This document shows positions 15,872 through 22,736 of a DNA stretch of 64,000 bases, in pieces. A model generated the notes under the pieces. It was not told the origin of the DNA. It worked only from the letters and a program-made list of their open reading frames with translations, and ran no database searches. The position numbers and the translations under genes are program-made. Source of the DNA: CALMFG01 sp963666035 (GTDB lineage Bacteria > Bacillota > Clostridia > Christensenellales > CALMFG01). Each line of letters begins with the position of its first letter. Within the stretch, counting starts at the first letter, position 1. The stretch is from NCBI GenBank assembly GCA_963666035.2, contig CAXXJI010000016.1:62001-126000 (forward strand), read 5' to 3'.

Positions 15872-16360
15872 ATGCGGATTTTGGTGTTTAGTGACAGCCA
15901 CGGGCATCTTGGCGAGATGGCGGCTTCTGTGAAAATCGAGCGCTTTGATATGCTGATGCATGCGGGCGATTACGGCGAGGATTTGGCCCGTCTGGCGGAG
16001 CGGGAGGGCTTAGACGTCCCTTTTTATGCTGTGCGCGGAAACTGTGATTATGACAGCGAATTTGCGCGCGAAGAGATGGTGGAAGTATCCGGCGTTAAGA
16101 TATTTTTGACGCATGGGAACCGACAGGGCGTCAAGACCGGCATCAATCGGCTGTATTACTACGCGCTGGAACGCGGTGCGGATATCGTGATCTTTGGACA
16201 CACGCACGCACCGATGGTGAGGAATACGGGCGAGCTGTATGTTCTGAATCCGGGTACCATCGCCGTGCCGCACGGCTTTGGTAAAAGCTACGGCATCATC
16301 GAAATCGGCGAGAATCCGCGACGGAGAATCGACATTAAAACTGTGCCGTATCCGCGTTAA
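15872..16360 (+). CDS. Metallophosphoesterase, YfcE/MJ0936 family phosphodiesterase
   Basis: A 162-residue calcineurin-like phosphoesterase with the metal ligand motifs in order: FSDSHGH (residues 6-12), HAGDYGED (about 31), VRGNCDYDSEF (about 54), LTHGNR (about 75) and IFGHTHAP (about 110). Such enzymes hydrolyse phosphodiesters in vitro; the natural substrate is unknown. It begins one base after rdgB, so it is translated as part of that operon. Confidence 0.9.
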   Translation: MRILVFSDSHGHLGEMAASVKIERFDMLMHAGDYGEDLARLAEREGLDVPFYAVRGNCDYDSEFAREEMVEVSGVKIFLTHGNRQGVKTGINRLYYYALERGADIVIFGHTHAPMVRNTGELYVLNPGTIAVPHGFGKSYGIIEIGENPRRRIDIKTVPYPR

Positions 16361-16378
16361 AAAAAGGTGCTTTTTTGG

Positions 16379-16407
16379 TTGACATCATGGGGCATTTCGT
16401 TTATACT
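16379..16407 (+). promoter_or_regulatory. Upstream promoter of the tRNA cluster
   Basis: Perfect TTGACA, 17-base spacer and TATACT. It is the first of two tandem promoters before the tRNA genes. A run of nine T lies shortly downstream at about 16428-16436, without a convincing stem. Confidence 0.7.
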
Positions 16408-16460
16408 TGTTTTTGCGCGTGAGACGTTTTTTTTTCGCTTGTTTTTAAGCAAACGCGGCA

Positions 16461-16490
16461 TTGACAAGGGCAGCGACGGTATAGTATAAT
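16461..16490 (+). promoter_or_regulatory. Proximal promoter of the tRNA cluster
   Basis: Perfect TTGACA, 18-base spacer and perfect TATAAT, 50 bases before the first tRNA. Confidence 0.85.
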
Positions 16491-16540
16491 CGTGAATTGT
16501 CAGTGGGAAAAAGCATCTTGGCGGTTTGCATGACGTGCTT

Positions 16541-16617
16541 GCGTTCGTAGCTCAGCTGGATAGAGCAACGGCCTTCTAAGCCGTAGGTCCTGGGTTCGAA
16601 TCCCCGCGGACGCGCCA
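16541..16617 (+). tRNA. tRNA-Arg (anticodon TCT)
   Basis: Complete cloverleaf with acceptor GCGTTCG paired to CGGACGC, anticodon loop CTTCTAA, T-loop TTCGAAT and an encoded CCA end. Reads AGA and AGG codons. Confidence 0.97.
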
Positions 16618-16655
16618 TTCGCCTTATTTTTTAAGCAGGCGGCAAAAAAGAATGT

Positions 16656-16733
16656 GGTGGGTATAGCTCAGTTGGTTAGAGCGCCAGGTTGTGGCCCTGG
16701 AGGCCGTGGGTTCAAATCCCACTACTCACCCCA
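16656..16733 (+). tRNA. tRNA-His (anticodon GTG)
   Basis: Cloverleaf with the extra G at position -1 opposite the discriminator C, the identity element of histidine tRNA. Anticodon loop TTGTGGC, encoded CCA. It is the likely effector of the T-box leader of hisS at 37060. Confidence 0.97.
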
Positions 16734-16743
16734 TAAAAACCGA

Positions 16744-16818
16744 TGGGGTGTCGCCAAGCGGTAAGGCACAGGACTTTGACTCCTGTATTCGCAGGTTCAA
16801 ATCCTGCCACCCCAGCCA
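16744..16818 (+). tRNA. tRNA-Gln (anticodon TTG)
   Basis: Acceptor TGGGGTG paired with CACCCCA, anticodon loop CTTTGAC, encoded CCA. Confidence 0.97.
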
Positions 16819-16828
16819 CTTTAACCGT

Positions 16829-16904
16829 GACCCATTAGCTCAGTCGGTAGAGCACTTGACTTTTAATCAAGGTGTCCGGCGTTCGAATCGCCGATGGGTC
16901 ACCA
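16829..16904 (+). tRNA. tRNA-Lys (anticodon TTT)
   Basis: Acceptor GACCCAT paired with ATGGGTC, anticodon loop CTTTTAA, encoded CCA. Followed by about 100 bases without a feature. Confidence 0.97.
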
Positions 16905-17007
16905 ATAGATGCTTCCTTTGCGAAGATGCGCTTGGGGGGTGTCGCTACATATTGTTTTGGTTTGCGGGCTTAGAGGCGAAATATCGCTTTTAAGCCTTGC
17001 GAAACTT

Positions 17008-17093
17008 GCGGGCGTGGCGGAACTGGCAGACGCGCTAGACTTAGGATCTAGTGCCATTACGGTGTGGGGGTTCGACTCCCTTCGCCCGCACCA
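17008..17093 (+). tRNA. tRNA-Leu (anticodon TAG)
   Basis: Class II tRNA with a long variable arm (TGCCATTACGGTGT), acceptor GCGGGCG paired with CGCCCGC, anticodon loop CTTAGGA, encoded CCA. Confidence 0.97.
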
Positions 17094-17182
17094 ACCAAAG
17101 CAACAAGACTTATAAGGCAAAGCACACTTGAATGTTTTTGCCAGCTCATATATAATAAGTATCAGCCTGATTTTGGATTTTT

Positions 17183-17257
17183 GCGGGAGTGACTCAGTGG
17201 TAGAGTGCGACCTTGCCAAGGTCGAAGTCGCGGGTTCAAATCCCGTCTTCCGCTCCA
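17183..17257 (+). tRNA. tRNA-Gly (anticodon GCC)
   Basis: Acceptor GCGGGAG paired with CTTCCGC (one G-U pair), anticodon loop TTGCCAA, encoded CCA. Confidence 0.97.
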
Positions 17258-17263
17258 AACTTC

Positions 17264-17337
17264 GCGGGTGTAGCTCAATGGTAGAGCCCCAGCCTTCCAA
17301 GCTGGTTGCGTCGGTTCGATCCCGATCACCCGCTCCA
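17264..17337 (+). tRNA. tRNA-Gly (anticodon TCC)
   Basis: Acceptor GCGGGTG paired with CACCCGC, anticodon loop CTTCCAA, encoded CCA. Only six bases after the previous glycine tRNA. Confidence 0.97.
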
Positions 17338-17395
17338 ATATCACCTGTTTCCAAAAGTGGGGGCACGGTGATAATTTTTTAAAAAGAGGCTTTTT

Positions 17396-17472
17396 GGGCC
17401 ATTAGCTCAGTTGGCTAGAGCACCTGACTCTTAATCAGGGTGTCCCGGGTTCGAATCCCTGATGGCCCACCA
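17396..17472 (+). tRNA. tRNA-Lys (anticodon CTT)
   Basis: Acceptor GGGCCAT paired with ATGGCCC, anticodon loop CTCTTAA, encoded CCA. The last 18 bases recur at 17639-17656, the pattern left by elements that integrate into tRNA 3' ends. An accessory islet starts here. Confidence 0.97.
17455..17472 (+). repeat. tRNA-Lys 3' end, first copy of an 18-bp direct repeat
   Basis: The 3' end of tRNA-Lys(CTT), ATCCCTGATGGCCCACCA, identical to 17639-17656. It resembles an attachment site (att) pair. No integrase gene is present in the window. Confidence 0.8.
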
Positions 17473-17510
17473 AAAAAGCAAGACCACCTACACGGTGGTC
17501 TTGCTTTTTT
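17472..17510 (+). terminator. Terminator of the tRNA cluster
   Basis: AAAAAAGCAAGACCACC, loop TACAC, then the full complement ending in TTTTTT. A 17-base perfect stem that starts at the last base of tRNA-Lys(CTT). Confidence 0.9.
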
Positions 17511-17766
17511 GGTTAGGGCCAGAAAGGGATTCGAACCCAGAGTGGGCGCGCAGCGGAAAGAAAAACCTGCCAGTGGCAGGTTTTTTAGCGGAGCGCGGCG
17601 AGCTTAAGCGAGCCGGAGAAGACTGCGAAGCAGGCTTTATCCCTGATGGCCCACCACGTCAGAGCAAAGTTCGCTTTGCTCCGTTTTTTTATACAAAAAA
17701 ACGGTCGCCCCGCTGCCTTGCTCCTCCTCTTCCCCACAAAGCTACAGCTTTGCGGGGGCTCCATAT
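17511..17766. other. tRNA-remnant and hairpin-rich junction, no gene
   Basis: This stretch contains, in order: a T-arm-like fragment in reverse orientation (17521-17540, minus strand GGGTTCGAATCCC); a terminator-like hairpin at 17561-17586 (AACCTGCC and complement, six T); a copy of the tRNA-Lys 3' end at 17639-17656; a second terminator at 17662-17690 (GAGCAAAG, TTCG, CTTTGCTC, seven T), whose T run pairs with the A run to 17704; and a stem at 17732-17756 (CCCCACAAAGCT with AGCTTTGCGGGG). I read it as the scar of one or more integration and deletion events at the tRNA. Confidence 0.65.
17639..17656 (+). repeat. Second copy of the tRNA-Lys 3' end
   Basis: Identical over 18 bases to 17455-17472, 184 bases downstream. 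The bases before it (GCAGGCTTT) do not form a tRNA, so this is an isolated 3' end, consistent with an att remnant. Confidence 0.8.
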
Positions 17767-19287
17767 TCAGCTTACAACGACATCCATATCAAAGATACCG
17801 GATTGTCTAAAATTCTGTAATGGAAAAGGACTATCATTTTTCCATTTCAACGCAAGTTTTTTTAGTTGCGATGCTGTGATTAAACAAATAGTGGTGTTAT
17901 TGCTCATGGAGAACTTTGTACAGAGTTTTATAGAATCCGCAGTAAAAGAAGGACCTATAACAAGAAAGCTAGCGACAGGCTTCTCTGAAGCGCTTAAATA
18001 TCTCTCGAATTGCTTAATATGATCGGAGAGATTGACAGGTGTTTCTTTGGATTTGTTATCCCACATAATTAAGCGATCATTAAAGGATAGTATCCCGTCG
18101 GGATGTTCATTGCCCTTTAAGACTAGTGGCTTATGATTTAGATATTTTTCAAATATATAATCAGTTGCTTCTTCAAAGTGTTTCTCACATTGTAAATCTT
18201 TATCGATAATACCTTGATGTCTTAACTCACCTATATTCCTAGAGGCGAGATGTTCAAAGTATTCAAAGTAGATACTACGGTTATCTTCTTGACTATCTGT
18301 TGTAGGACGTTTTCGTATATCATCATAATGTTCTATGATTCTACAAATAAGATCATTTTTTTGACCACTTACTTTCACTTCGAGTTCTTGACACCATGTG
18401 TATAGTTCCGAAATATCTAAGCCGTCTCTTGGTGAATACCCACCAAGTAAAACACTAGGATTGACACGATTAATGCAAAGAGCCTGTAATTCTTCAGTTT
18501 TCATTGATTGAGAGAAGGGGACACGCCCCTTTTCTAAAATACCGAATAAATATGCTTTATTACGCACATGCTTACTTTTTAATAGTTCGGAATAGCCATA
18601 TTCTCTAATTTCGATACTAAGAATTCTTCTTAAACATTTTGCAATCTCAAGGGGTAGAACATCATAGTCAATTCCACTAGAATCTCTAATTGAAATGATT
18701 ATGCCCATCCGTTGTAGAAATAGACGTACATTGCTGATGTCCTTTCTTGTGTGAATTTCATTATTTGCTTTAGGGTATTTATTAATTTTAGCTTCTATAA
18801 TTTGATATTCATAATCAGTTATACAAAGTCTTCGTCTAATTTTTTCGATTAGGTTTTTCTCATCTGGAGAAATATCATTATTGTTTTCCCAAGCAGTTTC
18901 AAGAATGAACTGAAAAAACTCATAATTCTTATTAGCTTCTGTATCTTTTGTAATTAGACCCTGTGCTGATTCACGGATTATATTTTGCTCATATAAAAGA
19001 ATATCATTTTCAGTATCAGATTGTGTACTAATGAAATCATCGGCATTCAAAAGAATTGTCTTTAGAATTAGGTCTCCTAGAACACGGATATTGCGGTCTT
19101 TGTTATATACGACATTATCGAGTGCCTTTTGAACATTTTCTTTATGATAGTATTGAGGTGCAGTTTTGATTACAGCAGATAATAATTCGTCGGGGCTCAG
19201 GTGTGAGTAGTCGATTACATATGCACTGGCGAAACGTATTAAATCTGAATTGGTACTAGCGTTTTCTACAGCTTCTTTAAAATTCAT
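17767..19287 (-). CDS. Nuclease-like protein with TerB-like, SAP-like and PD-(D/E)XK domains
   Basis: I recognise parts but not a named family in this 506-residue protein. Residues 120-172 (ISPDEKNLIEKIRRRLCI) resemble a TerB-like helical domain. Residues 289-322 (GLDISELYTWCQELEVKVSG, then KNDLICRIIEHY) match the SAP DNA-binding helix-extended-helix pattern. Residues 395-413 contain HPDG and WDNKS: Asp397 and Asp410-x-Lys412 fit a PD-(D/E)XK nuclease core. No methyltransferase or helicase partner is adjacent. The gene is AT-rich and uses codons such as ATA and AGA far more than its neighbours, a sign of transfer. GGAGGA precedes the start, and a perfect operator-like dyad lies 21 bases upstream. 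Confidence 0.7.
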   Translation of the reverse strand: MNFKEAVENASTNSDLIRFASAYVIDYSHLSPDELLSAVIKTAPQYYHKENVQKALDNVVYNKDRNIRVLGDLILKTILLNADDFISTQSDTENDILLYEQNIIRESAQGLITKDTEANKNYEFFQFILETAWENNNDISPDEKNLIEKIRRRLCITDYEYQIIEAKINKYPKANNEIHTRKDISNVRLFLQRMGIIISIRDSSGIDYDVLPLEIAKCLRRILSIEIREYGYSELLKSKHVRNKAYLFGILEKGRVPFSQSMKTEELQALCINRVNPSVLLGGYSPRDGLDISELYTWCQELEVKVSGQKNDLICRIIEHYDDIRKRPTTDSQEDNRSIYFEYFEHLASRNIGELRHQGIIDKDLQCEKHFEEATDYIFEKYLNHKPLVLKGNEHPDGILSFNDRLIMWDNKSKETPVNLSDHIKQFERYLSASEKPVASFLVIGPSFTADSIKLCTKFSMSNNTTICLITASQLKKLALKWKNDSPFPLQNFRQSGIFDMDVVVS

Positions 19288-19307
19288 GACAATCCTCCAC
19301 TCAAAAA

Positions 19308-19338
19308 TATATACTTATTTTACATAAATAAGTATATA
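19308..19338. promoter_or_regulatory. Perfect 13-bp inverted repeat, probable operator
   Basis: TATATACTTATTT, five-base centre TACAT, then the exact complement AAATAAGTATATA. It lies 21 bases before the start of the nuclease-like gene and contains TATACT on the minus strand, a possible -10. A repressor dimer bound here would block this gene. Confidence 0.65.
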
Positions 19339-19379
19339 ATTACAAGGTGTGGGTGTAATCACAATAATTATGATAAAAA

Positions 19380-19490
19380 TTAGTTATTTATATTTTCTTC
19401 CGCCCACTCAAAATACCCCCGAAACAACTTAAAACACCCTTTTGTCTCCTCATTCACATCATCCCCGCCAACTTCCCTCTCCTTCGCATA
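19380..19490 (-). pseudogene. Decayed 3' fragment of an EFR1-type flavodoxin/ferredoxin gene
   Basis: Read on the minus strand this stretch encodes VNEETKGCFKLFRGYFEW and then AEENINN before a stop. It closely matches the C terminus of the intact gene at 20763-21662 (VNEATKGYFRLFRGYFEW). The upstream part of the gene is gone. Changes fall mostly at silent or conservative positions, so the fragment comes from a once functional homologue rather than from a very recent copy. Confidence 0.75.
19395..19426. repeat. 32-bp direct repeat, left copy
   Basis: Identical over 32 bases to 20781-20812, inside the C-terminal codons of the flavodoxin-type gene and its fragment. The two copies flank the pseudo-ImmA gene in the same orientation. 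Confidence 0.85.
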
Positions 19491-19573
19491 CAAAACGAAA
19501 AACAAGAAAAGCGGTTTTTTGCGGAGATTTTACAGCATTCGAATAGAAGAATATAGAAACAATATCCTTTATA

Positions 19574-19582
19574 TGGTATAAT
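19574..19582 (+). promoter_or_regulatory. Extended -10 promoter of the pseudo-ImmA gene
   Basis: TGGTATAAT, a perfect extended -10 element 45 bases before the ATG. The -35 region is poor. Confidence 0.6.
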
Positions 19583-19627
19583 AATTTCAGTAATAAAGAA
19601 TATCATTACTATTGGGAGGGTTGCGTG

Positions 19628-20701
19628 ATGGCCTCGGAATCCAAAGAAGCGATAAAAGCATTTGCGGACGGTTTGTTTACCGAAATGGGCGGCGGAATTC
19701 CTGTTGACCCGACATTTATATGTTACAAATACGGAATTCAAGTATACCGAGGGATTCAGCCGGATAATAACTATGGGACAATCATTAGAAACGGCGATGA
19801 GACGCGGATGTTTATTAACAACAGTTTGCATCGGTATAATAAAAAGTATGCAATCGCATGCGGATTGGGTTATTATTTTTTAAACTTTAATGAGATACCT
19901 TACTCGGGCACCATTGATATCCTTAAAGGCCGCCAGGATACATGCGAAGAAGGCACAAAAGAGTGGATAGCCAAGCGATTTGCAGATGAATTGCTGATGA
20001 ATGAAGATATGATTCGTGAGATTTGGCAAAGCAACAGCAGCATTCCGTACTTAGCCAAACAATTTGATGTATCGACGGTGATGATACAAAAAAGGCTGCT
20101 GGATATGGGCCTAATCGCCGCAAGAACAATCAACCAGGAAGAATTAAAGGAAGCGGCAGCGTCTTCAAAGACAAAAGAGAATAAGGATAAGGCTGATTTG
20201 TCAGAAGACAAGGTAAAACCCGAAGAGAAAACAACCGAAATATTTGATTCGATAAAAATTGCGGAATCGGTCAAGCTGTTTCGGGGTGCGGAGTTAAAGC
20301 CTGGGACATTTAGCGAGCAATTGGAGATTAATAAATTCAATATTGAGAAATTTAAAATCGAGCAAGTCATTGAGACATGGAGTTGTCAGCAAAGAGAAGA
20401 CAGGGGAATGCGTAAAGAATATGGCAAATGGTTGTTGGTTTTCCTCGGCACACAATTGTTTTTAATGGATGCAGTTCTTGTATTTTCGTTATTCAAATCG
20501 AATCCCATCAATACCGAAGCCTTGCCCTATTGGCTGTCTGCGCTGGTTATAGAAGTGATCGGATTGGTCACTGTCGTTGCCCAAGGGCTGTTTAAAAATA
20601 CAACTTCGGAATTTCATAGTTTAATTTCCAGTATTTTTGTCGGAGATAAAAAATCTGACTCAACTCATACCGATTCAACATCAAATGGCAAAACTCAGTA
20701 G
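19628..20701 (+). CDS. Catalytically dead ImmA/IrrE-like protein with two C-terminal membrane segments
   Basis: The 357-residue protein follows the ImmA/IrrE layout: an N-terminal half ending in KKYAIACGLGYYFLN (73-87) and the later RFADELLMNEDMIREIW and LAKQFDVSTVMIQKRLLDMGLI (117-162), hallmarks of these metallopeptidases. However the zinc motif HExxH is replaced: His to Cys78, Glu to Gly79, second His to Tyr82. After a lysine/glutamate-rich linker (165-210), residues 268-289 and 299-322 are membrane segments with a short outside loop, and the tail is polar. ImmA normally cleaves phage-type repressors; a dead version may instead bind and sense. ATG 19628 has GGGAGGG seven bases upstream; a GTG one codon earlier is less likely. 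Confidence 0.75.
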   Translation: MASESKEAIKAFADGLFTEMGGGIPVDPTFICYKYGIQVYRGIQPDNNYGTIIRNGDETRMFINNSLHRYNKKYAIACGLGYYFLNFNEIPYSGTIDILKGRQDTCEEGTKEWIAKRFADELLMNEDMIREIWQSNSSIPYLAKQFDVSTVMIQKRLLDMGLIAARTINQEELKEAAASSKTKENKDKADLSEDKVKPEEKTTEIFDSIKIAESVKLFRGAELKPGTFSEQLEINKFNIEKFKIEQVIETWSCQQREDRGMRKEYGKWLLVFLGTQLFLMDAVLVFSLFKSNPINTEALPYWLSALVIEVIGLVTVVAQGLFKNTTSEFHSLISSIFVGDKKSDSTHTDSTSNGKTQ

Positions 20702-20762
20702 CGACTGACTTTGGATATGAAAAGAGCAGTTTAACATATTAATGGTAGCAGATAATTCGCTA

Positions 20763-21662
20763 TCAATCTGTTTTAATTTCTTCTTCCGCCCACTCAAAAT
20801 ACCCCCGAAACAGCCGAAAATACCCTTTGGTCGCTTCGTTAACATAATCCCCGCTGATTTCGGAGTCGGCCATAATCCGCCCAAACTCATATTCGCCGTT
20901 TAACACCCAGGGCGTCAGCACACTCATCTTTAAGGCATCCACGGGGCAGAACATGGCGCACCGCATACACAGCATGCACTTCCACCCAAAGTGAAAGCGC
21001 TTGCCGTCGTAAGTAATGTTTTTAACCGGGCACTCACGCACGCACTTCATGCAGTGGGTACATTTTTTGTTGACAAAAAAGAACTTACCGTTCAGCGCTA
21101 CGCCGTAGTTTTTAAAAAAGCGAAAGAGGATACCGTTTGCTCTGGCGTACAGCGAAAAGTCCTGAATATGTATTTGACCGTTAAGAATAGCGCCCGCCAT
21201 ATGACGCGACAGCTTTTCGGCGGTTAAGACCATCTGTTTCACCAATTCGTCCGGGTAGCGGAACATGATGTTGTAGGGCATCAAAAAATGCCGCTCAAAG
21301 ACGTTGGTGTAGCCTTTTTTCTGTAAGAGATGGATCATGCGCTGGGATGAAACATTGTTGGCAAAGAAAGGTTCGCCTGCGCTCTTGTAGATAAAGGTCT
21401 TTTGCCCGCTGGAATGGGGCAGGGCTTTGATAAATTGCGTGACCACCGGCGGTTCATTAAACGCATGGATGGGGTAGCCGAGGCCGATATATTCGAAAGC
21501 CGCCATATCCGGCATCGCCTGCTTGCCTAGCGTGATTGTTTCGATATTGTATCGTGTGCATTCCACACCGTTTTCAATGAACGCGCGCGAAAGCATCTCA
21601 GCGATCTTTGCGGTGTGGCCGGTACCCGAAAAAGTGAACAGCCCGATTTTTGCCTTGTTCAT
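20763..21662 (-). CDS. EFR1-type flavodoxin-ferredoxin fusion protein
   Basis: A 299-residue redox protein with an N-terminal flavodoxin-like domain (KIGLFTFSGTGHTAKIAEML binds FMN phosphate) and two C-terminal 4Fe-4S sites, CTHCMKCVRECP and CMLCMRCAMFCP. It would carry electrons in the cytoplasm; the partners are unknown. An ATG at 21671 lies within the ribosome site, so I prefer the ATG at 21662, eight bases after AAGGA. Its 3' end is repeated as a decayed fragment at 19380-19490, flanking the islet gene. Confidence 0.85.
   Translation of the reverse strand: MNKAKIGLFTFSGTGHTAKIAEMLSRAFIENGVECTRYNIETITLGKQAMPDMAAFEYIGLGYPIHAFNEPPVVTQFIKALPHSSGQKTFIYKSAGEPFFANNVSSQRMIHLLQKKGYTNVFERHFLMPYNIMFRYPDELVKQMVLTAEKLSRHMAGAILNGQIHIQDFSLYARANGILFRFFKNYGVALNGKFFFVNKKCTHCMKCVRECPVKNITYDGKRFHFGWKCMLCMRCAMFCPVDALKMSVLTPWVLNGEYEFGRIMADSEISGDYVNEATKGYFRLFRGYFEWAEEEIKTD
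20781..20812. repeat. 32-bp direct repeat, right copy
   Basis: The intact counterpart of 19395-19426, within the last codons of the flavodoxin-ferredoxin gene. Together the copies bound a 1.4-kb segment holding the pseudo-ImmA gene. Confidence 0.85.
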
Positions 21663-21752
21663 AAAACCCATCCTTCAAGTGTATAAAAAAAGAATAAAAA
21701 CAAATTTAGTCTATCCGATTTTTGCGTGATTGTCCAGCCTCGCCCGAAGGGT

Positions 21753-21781
21753 TTGAAAATGTTCTGTCGCGACGTTATAAT
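21753..21781 (+). promoter_or_regulatory. Promoter of the DUF1295 gene
   Basis: TTGAAA, 17-base spacer, perfect TATAAT, 40 bases before the ATG. Confidence 0.75.
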
Positions 21782-21820
21782 AGACGGGATTACTATTATA
21801 CGTAAAGGACTTATATTTAA

Positions 21821-22702
21821 ATGTTAAAGAAAAGAAGCGGGAGTATCTGGTTTTTGGCTTTGGTGTATGCGGCGGCCTTTGCGGTCGGTTTGGTCGTCTA
21901 CCGTCTATTCAGCGGCGCTTTAGCCGGGTTTTGGCCTATGCTGGCGGCAGATGTGACGGCGACGCTGGTGGTCTGGGCGGCAGGACTTGCGGTGAAAAAC
22001 GCCAGTGCGTATGATCCGTACTGGAGCGTGGCGCCGGCGGTGATGGCGGGAGCGTGGATGCTGGAGGCGGGAAGTTTCGGCGGAGCACAGAAGCTACTCA
22101 TTACGGCACTGGTTATCTGGGGCGTTCGGCTGACAGCTAATTTTTTGGTTGGCTGGCAGGGGCTTGTCCATCAGGACTGGCGGTACGGTATGCTGCGCGA
22201 TAAAAACCCCAAGCTGTGGTGGCTCACCAATCTTTTCGGCATCAACCTGTTCCCGACGCTGATCGTCTTTGCTTGCATGATTCCGGCGTATTATACGGTG
22301 CAAAATGGATCGGACATGTCGGCACTCGGCTTGCTGGGTAGTGTTCTGTGCCTTGCCGCGGTATATTTGCAGATGACGGCGGATGGGCAAATGCGGCAGT
22401 TTAAGCAGTCTAAAAAGTCGGGGGAGTATATAGAGACGGGGCTTTGGCGGTTTTCACGGCATCCGAATTATTTGGGCGAGGTCACATTCTGGTGGGGCGT
22501 TTGGGTGATGCAGATGGGTGCGGCACCTGGAATTTGGGTGACGGTGCTGGCACCGCTGGCCATGACCGCGATGTTTTTGTTTGTCTCCATCCCTATGATG
22601 GAAACGCATATCGCTGAAAAATGTCCCGGGTATTCGGAGTATCAAAAAAGGGTGAGCGTTCTGCTCCCATTGCCGCGCACCGATGTGCAGCAGCCGGATT
22701 AG
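21821..22702 (+). CDS. DUF1295 membrane protein, steroid 5-alpha-reductase-like fold
   Basis: A 293-residue integral membrane protein of the DUF1295 family, related in fold to isoprenylcysteine methyltransferases and 3-oxo-5-alpha-steroid 4-dehydrogenases. About seven hydrophobic segments are visible, and the C-terminal signature RFSRHPNYLGEVTFWWGVWV (about residue 215) is intact. The substrate in bacteria is not known. It has its own promoter and is convergent with the aldo/keto reductase gene. Confidence 0.85.
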   Translation: MLKKRSGSIWFLALVYAAAFAVGLVVYRLFSGALAGFWPMLAADVTATLVVWAAGLAVKNASAYDPYWSVAPAVMAGAWMLEAGSFGGAQKLLITALVIWGVRLTANFLVGWQGLVHQDWRYGMLRDKNPKLWWLTNLFGINLFPTLIVFACMIPAYYTVQNGSDMSALGLLGSVLCLAAVYLQMTADGQMRQFKQSKKSGEYIETGLWRFSRHPNYLGEVTFWWGVWVMQMGAAPGIWVTVLAPLAMTAMFLFVSIPMMETHIAEKCPGYSEYQKRVSVLLPLPRTDVQQPD

Positions 22703-22736
22703 AACCGCCCGCCCTTCTAAGTTGCCTAAATCATGA

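Noticed and set aside
16408..16460. A small RNA between the two tRNA-cluster promoters
   Set aside because: There is a promoter and a run of nine T, but the stem before it is only about three pairs, too weak to claim a terminator or an RNA gene.
16691..17382. Open frames of 60-155 codons on both strands across the tRNA genes
   Set aside because: They run through complete tRNA genes, have no ribosome sites and their translations are the frames of tRNA sequence.
17462..18022. A 186-codon plus-strand frame overlapping the end of the nuclease-like gene
   Set aside because: It begins in tRNA-Lys, crosses terminators and lies antisense to a better-supported gene; no ribosome site.
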